NCBI GenBank assembly: GCA_947253595.1
Contig: CAMXZR010000064.1
Coordinates: 1 to 9,668 of the forward strand
DNA: 9,668 nucleotides
Source: an uncultured Olsenella sp.
GTDB taxonomy: Bacteria > Actinomycetota > Coriobacteriia > Coriobacteriales > Atopobiaceae
Reading direction: 5' to 3'
Shown here in pieces: positions 5,555 through 9,668 of the stretch; the first letter of the stretch is position 1, and the number at the start of each line of letters is the position of its first letter. The notes beneath the pieces were generated by a model. The model searched no databases. It saw only the letters and a list, made by a program, of their open reading frames with translations, and was not told the DNA's origin. The position numbers were made by a program, and so were the translations under genes.

Positions 5555-6703
5555 ATGCAGACCAAGACCAGCACAGACGAGAGCGCGATTGACGTCAGCG
5601 TCATCGTTCCCTGCTACAACACCGAGACCTTCCTGGACCAGGCCCTGAGCTCACTCGAGGCCAACGACCGCTGCAGGCTCGAGATCATCGTCGTGAACGA
5701 CGGCTCCACCGACGGCTCGCTGGCTATCATGCGCGCGCACGAGGCGCGCGACCCCCGCGTGCGCGTCATCGACAAGGAGAACTCGGGCTACGGCGCCAAC
5801 ATGAACCGCGGGATCGACGAGGCACGCGGGACCTACATAGGCATCCTGGAACCCGACGACTACCTGCGCCCCCACATGTTCGACGTCATGTTCGAATGCG
5901 CGAGCAGGCACGACCTGCCCGACATGGTCAAGACCCCCTACGTGCGCGTCTGGATGCCCACCACACCGCAGGAGCACCTCTACATGTGCTCCTACTACGG
6001 GCGCATCGAGCCCGTAGACGAGCCCTTCACGCTGGCGGACTGCCCCCGGCTCATCCAGCACCACCCCTCGATCTGGTCTGCCATCTACCGCCGCGACTTC
6101 CTGGTGCAGAACGGCATCCGCTTCATGGAGGTCCCCGGTGCCGGATGGGTGGACAACCCCTTCCTCATCCAGACCTGCGTGATGGCAAAGTCCATCGTCT
6201 ACGTCGACGAGCCCTTCTACTGCTACCGCGAGGACCTGCCGGGCTCCTCCTCCGTGCTCAAGAAGGCGGGACTCTCGTTCGAGCGCTGGAACAACATGGC
6301 AAACGTCATGGACGCCTGCGAGGTGACCGACAAGGGCATACTCAGGTCCTTCTATGTCATCGGCTTCCGCTACGCCGGTGGCGCGATCGACGAGTTCGGG
6401 CTCGAGACTCCCGAGGTCAGGGAATGGATCTGCCAGATGTTCAGGCGCATGGACCCCAAGATCGTGGCGTCGATCGCCACGCTCTCCGGGTCCTTCAAGC
6501 GCACCTACTTCAGGCTCTCTGGCTACGAGCCGGTGCCGTTCAGCGACCTCCCCTACCTCAGGGGCCTCGTAGGCGAGTTCTTCTACAGCTGGCGGACCAA
6601 CGGCGCGGCGTTCGCCCTCTCTCGCCTGGGCATCTTCGCCCGGCGTCGCGCCGCCGAGAAGGGCATCGTGAAGCCGACGTCGACTCGCTCCGCCTCGATC
6701 TAG
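5555..6703 (+). CDS. Family 2 glycosyltransferase
   Basis: This is a GT-A fold inverting glycosyltransferase that probably moves a sugar from a nucleotide donor to a lipid-linked or growing surface glycan at the cytoplasmic face. Residues 13-22 (DVSVIVPCYN) and 48-54 (NDGSTDG) form the nucleotide-binding start, and EPDD (99-102) occupies the metal-binding DXD position. WVDNPFLIQT (about 198-207) resembles the acceptor-side acidic region, typically an ED or DN pair, seen in GT2 enzymes. The C-terminal 130 or so residues are less typical and basic at the end. No transmembrane helix is apparent. It starts at ATG 5555 behind GAGGA (5541-5545), 51 bases after the ATPase stop; this gap has a small CGGGC/GCCCG hairpin beside the ribosome binding site. 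Same-strand context suggests cotranscription with the exporter. Donor and acceptor cannot be predicted. Confidence 0.9.
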   Translation: MQTKTSTDESAIDVSVIVPCYNTETFLDQALSSLEANDRCRLEIIVVNDGSTDGSLAIMRAHEARDPRVRVIDKENSGYGANMNRGIDEARGTYIGILEPDDYLRPHMFDVMFECASRHDLPDMVKTPYVRVWMPTTPQEHLYMCSYYGRIEPVDEPFTLADCPRLIQHHPSIWSAIYRRDFLVQNGIRFMEVPGAGWVDNPFLIQTCVMAKSIVYVDEPFYCYREDLPGSSSVLKKAGLSFERWNNMANVMDACEVTDKGILRSFYVIGFRYAGGAIDEFGLETPEVREWICQMFRRMDPKIVASIATLSGSFKRTYFRLSGYEPVPFSDLPYLRGLVGEFFYSWRTNGAAFALSRLGIFARRRAAEKGIVKPTSTRSASI

Positions 6704-6712
6704 GGGGCCTAG
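6700..6712. repeat. Palindrome holding the stop codons of two converging genes
   Basis: CTAGG (6700-6704), GGG, CCTAG (6708-6712) is a perfect inverted repeat with a 3-base spacer. The glycosyltransferase TAG (6701-6703) lies in one arm and the lspA TAG (6711-6709) in the other. A second pairing, TAGGGG with CCCCTG (6701-6706, 6713-6718), is possible. No T-run follows on either strand, so I do not call it a terminator. Confidence 0.6.
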
Positions 6713-7233
6713 CCCCTGCCCGGACGCTCCCCTGCCTCGCGGGCCTTCTCCCTCCTGGCGTCCCAGAGGTAGTAGCCCACGACGGAGACGACCACGCCGC
6801 AGGTGACGAAGACGTCCGCGACGTTGAAGACGGGGAAGCCGACGAAGCTCGTGGCGAGGAAGTCGGTCACGGAGCCCTGGAAGAGGCGGTCGATCATGTT
6901 GCCCACGCCACCGCCGGCGACGCAGCCCACGGCGACCGCCAGGGGAAGGGGGATGTCCTCCCTCCATACCAGAGCCACGCAGCCCACAAGCACGGCCACG
7001 GCAACGGCCACCAGCAGGGGACCCATGCCGCTCGCCATGCTGAAGGCGGCGCCCGTGTTCTCCACGTGCAGGAGGTCGAGCACGCCGGGCACCAGCACCT
7101 CGCCCTCGCCCACGGGGAAGAGCTCGCGCACCGCAGCCTTCACCGCCTGGTCGAGCACCACGACGAGGCACACGGCGAGGAGGAAGACCACGGAGCGCAT
7201 TCCGCGGCGCGACAGGGGCCTCGTGGCGTCCAA
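6709..7233 (-). CDS. lspA: Lipoprotein signal peptidase (signal peptidase II)
   Basis: LspA is an inner-membrane aspartyl protease that cuts the signal peptide of diacylglyceryl-modified prolipoproteins before the lipidated Cys. The 174-residue protein has four hydrophobic helices (about 13-33, 70-90, 95-112, 139-155). The conserved motifs are LDQAVK (27-32), ENTGAAF (58-64), GNMIDR (111-116) and FPVFNVAD (133-140), with catalytic Asp115 and Asp140. The C-terminal tail is short, charged and Arg/Glu-rich. I place the start at TTG 7233, five bases after a GGGAAGGG-like site and 12 bases after the ileS stop. An ATG at 7200 (codon 12) is the alternative but has a poorer ribosome binding site. It is the downstream partner of ileS, a common pairing in bacteria. 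Confidence 0.95.
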   Translation of the reverse strand: MDATRPLSRRGMRSVVFLLAVCLVVVLDQAVKAAVRELFPVGEGEVLVPGVLDLLHVENTGAAFSMASGMGPLLVAVAVAVLVGCVALVWREDIPLPLAVAVGCVAGGGVGNMIDRLFQGSVTDFLATSFVGFPVFNVADVFVTCGVVVSVVGYYLWDARREKAREAGERPGRG

Positions 7234-7245
7234 ATCAGCCCTTCC

Positions 7246-9668
7246 CTACTCTGCCGCGCTGACGACGGAGGAGCAGCGCTCGCAGAGGCCGTCCTCGCCG
7301 AGCTCGCGCCAGTTCCAGCAGCGGGGGCACTTCTCGCCATGGGCGGGAAGGACCTCGCAGGAGAGGGCCTCTCCCTCGCGCACGCAGACCTCGGAGCACA
7401 CGAAGGCCTCCGCCAGATCGGGCGCGGCCTCCCCGGAGAGGAGCGCGAAGGCGTCCGGTGCCAGGGTGAGCTCGGCGCGCGTGGCCTGAGTGGTCTTCTC
7501 GCTCACCACGCCGGAGGCGAGCGCCTCGTCGTAGGCCTTGGTGAAGGCTCCGCGGGCGTCGACCATGGCCTGGTAGGTGGCTAGGAGCGGCTCGTACTCC
7601 CCCGCTCCCATGGGCGCATGGAACCAGTCTAGGAGGGCGGCGTACCTCTGACCGTCGCGCAGGGACTCGGGCAGGAAGGCCATGGCCTCGTCGGTGGTGT
7701 AGACGAGGATGGGCTGGAAGTCGTGCACCAGCATGCTGAGGACGTACGACCAGACGGTCTGGGCGCTCCGGCGCTCGACGCTGCCGGGCGCGCCGCAGTA
7801 GCAGCGATCTTTGGTTGCGTTGAGGTAGTCGTTGGAGAGCTCGGTGATGATGTAGTCGTACAGCGTGCGGTAGACCACGTTGAAGCGGTAGCCCTCGTAG
7901 GCGCGCGCCACCTCGTCGTGGACCTGGCACATGCGCGCGAGCGCGAGACGGTCGTAGGGAAGGAGCTCGTCCACGGCGAGACCGTCCGTGGCCAGGTCGA
8001 ACTGTCCCTCGAGCTCGCCCAGCAGGAAGCGGAAGGTGTTGCGGATCTTGCGGTACGCGTCACCCACGTGCTCTAGGATGCTGTCGTCACAGGGGACGTC
8101 GGTCGAGGTGTCGACGGACGAGACCCAGAGGCGCAGGATGTCGGCACCGCGGGTGTCGCACTCGGCATTGGGATCGATGACGTTGCCCAGGGACTTGGAC
8201 ATCTTGCGGCCCTTGCCGTCCAGGGTGAAGCCCTGGCTCACCACGGACTTGTAGGGGGCGACGCCGTAGGCGCCCACGGAGGTCATGAGCGAGCTCATGA
8301 ACCAGCCGCGGTGCTGATCGGAGCCCTCGAGGTACATGTCGGCGGGGAACTGCAGGTTGTCGCGGTGGCGGCAGACGGCAGTGTGGCTCACGCCGGAGTC
8401 CCACCAGACGTCCAGGATGTCCCTGTTGGCCTTGAGGTGATGGCCTCCGCACTTGGGGCAGACGCAGGCATCTCCCAGGTAGCTGGCCGGGTCGTCGGTG
8501 AACCAGCAGTCGGAGCCCTTCTCGCGGAAGAGCTTGATCACGGCGTCGAGGGTCTGGTCGTTCATCACGGTCTCGCCGCAGTCCTGGCAGGTGAAGGCAG
8601 GGATGGGCACGCCCCAGTTGCGCTGGCGGCTGATGCACCAGTCAGGCCGTCCCTCGACCATGGAGCCGATGCGCTTGACCGAGTGGGCAGGATAGAAGTC
8701 GACGCGCGAAAGCTCCTCGAGCGCCTGCTTCCTGAGGCCCGTCTTGTCCATGGAGACGAACCACTGGCTCGTGGCGCGGAAGATGACCGGGTTCTTGCAG
8801 CGCCAGCAGTGCGGGTAGCTGTGACTGATGTCCTCGTGGAGAATCAGTGTACCGCGCTCGTCGAGCCACTCGATAATTTTGGGGTTGGCCTCGTTGACCT
8901 CCATGCCGCCCCACGGGCCGCCAGTGCCCATGCCATCGCCCACGTAGAATCGGCCGTCGTCGTCGACGGGCATGACCACGGGCACGCCGAAGCGCATGCC
9001 GGCGTTGTAGTCGTCCACGCCGTGGCCGGGGGCGCTGTGGACGATGCCCGTGCCGTCGTCCAGGGTGACGTAGTCGGCGTAGATGAACACGCCCGTCTCG
9101 CCCTGGTCTCCGAAGATGGGCTGCCTGTAGCGGTTGCCCTGGAGTTCGACGCCCGTGGCGCGCCAAACTTCGCCGTCCTCGTCGCGCACGAGCTCGACGC
9201 CCTCGTAGCCGAACTTGTCGCAGCAGCGCTCCTGGAGGGCCTCGGCCATGAGTTCGACGCGACCGTCGACGTGAACGGCAACGTAGCTCGCCTCGGGATG
9301 CAGGATGACCGCGTCGTCGGCGGGAAGCGTCCAGGGGGTGGTGGTCCAGATGTCGACGAAGAGTGAGCCGGCGTAGGCCTCGAGGCCCACAGGCGCCGTG
9401 GTCATCTGGAAGCGCACGAAGATGGCGGGCGAGACCTCGTCGGAGTACTCGATCTCGGCCTCGGCGAGGGCCGTGTGGCAGTGGGTGCACCAGTGCACGG
9501 GCTTGCGGCCGCGGTAGATGGCACCCTTGTCGAAGATGGCCTTGAAGATCTCGACGTCGGTGGCATCGTAGTCGCTGACGTAGGTCAGGTAGGGGTCGTC
9601 CCACTCCGCCAGGACGCCCAGGCGCTTGAAGCCCTGGCGCTGGGTGTCAACCTGCTCGACGGCCATCT
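7246..9668 (-). CDS. ileS: Isoleucyl-tRNA synthetase, N-terminus cut by window edge
   Basis: IleRS is a class Ia enzyme that charges tRNA-Ile with isoleucine and hydrolyses mischarged valine at its CP1 editing site. About 806 residues are present of the usual 930 or so; the HIGH signature and first Rossmann half lie beyond the right edge. Visible parts, numbered in this fragment: the CP1 entry with WCTHCHTALAEAEIEY (59-74), the editing-site segments TTTPWTLPADDA (108-119) and GTGIVHSAPGHGVDDY (205-220), PDWCISRQRNWGVP (341-354), DVWWDSGVSH (419-428), GSDQHRGWF (448-456) and KMSKS (488-492). The anticodon-binding helical domain follows. The C-terminal zinc finger has C780, C783, C795 and C798 in CPRCWNW...CERC. 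This is the bacterial-type architecture with a C-terminal zinc finger. lspA follows after 12 bases and is probably translated from the same mRNA. A T-box leader, if any, would lie outside this window. Confidence 0.98.
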   Translation of the reverse strand, partial: MAVEQVDTQRQGFKRLGVLAEWDDPYLTYVSDYDATDVEIFKAIFDKGAIYRGRKPVHWCTHCHTALAEAEIEYSDEVSPAIFVRFQMTTAPVGLEAYAGSLFVDIWTTTPWTLPADDAVILHPEASYVAVHVDGRVELMAEALQERCCDKFGYEGVELVRDEDGEVWRATGVELQGNRYRQPIFGDQGETGVFIYADYVTLDDGTGIVHSAPGHGVDDYNAGMRFGVPVVMPVDDDGRFYVGDGMGTGGPWGGMEVNEANPKIIEWLDERGTLILHEDISHSYPHCWRCKNPVIFRATSQWFVSMDKTGLRKQALEELSRVDFYPAHSVKRIGSMVEGRPDWCISRQRNWGVPIPAFTCQDCGETVMNDQTLDAVIKLFREKGSDCWFTDDPASYLGDACVCPKCGGHHLKANRDILDVWWDSGVSHTAVCRHRDNLQFPADMYLEGSDQHRGWFMSSLMTSVGAYGVAPYKSVVSQGFTLDGKGRKMSKSLGNVIDPNAECDTRGADILRLWVSSVDTSTDVPCDDSILEHVGDAYRKIRNTFRFLLGELEGQFDLATDGLAVDELLPYDRLALARMCQVHDEVARAYEGYRFNVVYRTLYDYIITELSNDYLNATKDRCYCGAPGSVERRSAQTVWSYVLSMLVHDFQPILVYTTDEAMAFLPESLRDGQRYAALLDWFHAPMGAGEYEPLLATYQAMVDARGAFTKAYDEALASGVVSEKTTQATRAELTLAPDAFALLSGEAAPDLAEAFVCSEVCVREGEALSCEVLPAHGEKCPRCWNWRELGEDGLCERCSSVVSAAE

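Noticed and set aside
3279..6703. Genomic island inserted at tRNA-Asn
   Set aside because: There is no integrase, no repeated tRNA 3' end and no obvious compositional break apart from the short AT-rich patch; the genes beyond look ordinary and of similar GC content.
5651..7584. Long frames on both strands across the glycosyltransferase, lspA and the end of ileS
   Set aside because: They are shadows of the real coding frames, with no recognisable motifs and compositions of mostly Arg, Ala, Gly, His and Pro.

Overview
This is a GC-rich bacterial window with conserved housekeeping genes on both flanks and a small polysaccharide-export unit in the middle. The pyr operon begins with pyrR, has a Rho-independent terminator in the pyrR leader, and includes pyrK, the electron-transfer subunit of a type 1B dihydroorotate dehydrogenase. 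High GC combined with a Gram-positive style pyrR/pyrK operon points to a Coriobacteriia-like actinobacterium (Olsenella/Collinsella/Atopobium relatives). That assignment is inference from gene content and composition, not a database result.

Layout. Bases 1-38 are not genomic. They are the tail of an Illumina Nextera adapter, so the window starts at a raw contig end. Bases 39-2995 on the minus strand carry the 5' part of the pyrimidine operon, transcribed toward the contig end: pyrR, pyrB, pyrC and a 34-codon stump of pyrK. The pyrR leader (about 2996-3127) holds a candidate promoter, competing hairpins and a clear intrinsic terminator, as expected for PyrR-controlled attenuation. A second structured region between pyrC and pyrK contains a 12-bp hairpin and an alternative hairpin that would bury the pyrK ribosome binding site. 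Divergent from pyrR is a complete tRNA-Asn(GUU) gene with its own promoter and terminator (3223-3394).

Bases 3527-6703 on the plus strand hold three collinear genes: a Wzm/TagG-type ABC-2 permease, a Wzt/TagH-type ATPase and a family 2 glycosyltransferase. Together they look like a lipid-linked polysaccharide or teichoic-acid-like export unit with one accessory sugar transferase. The ATPase is unusual: about 130 residues resembling a beta-sandwich domain precede the nucleotide-binding domain, whereas accessory glycan-binding domains in this family usually follow it.

Bases 6709-9668 on the minus strand hold the ileS-lspA pair (isoleucyl-tRNA synthetase and lipoprotein signal peptidase). ileS runs off the right edge and lacks its N-terminal part. 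The glycosyltransferase and lspA converge with only 5 bases between their stop codons.

I see no mobile element, CRISPR array, phage gene or dedicated defence system. The most interesting points are the atypical Wzt architecture, the two RNA-level control regions in the pyr operon, and the adapter, which makes a spurious complete small ORF out of pyrK.
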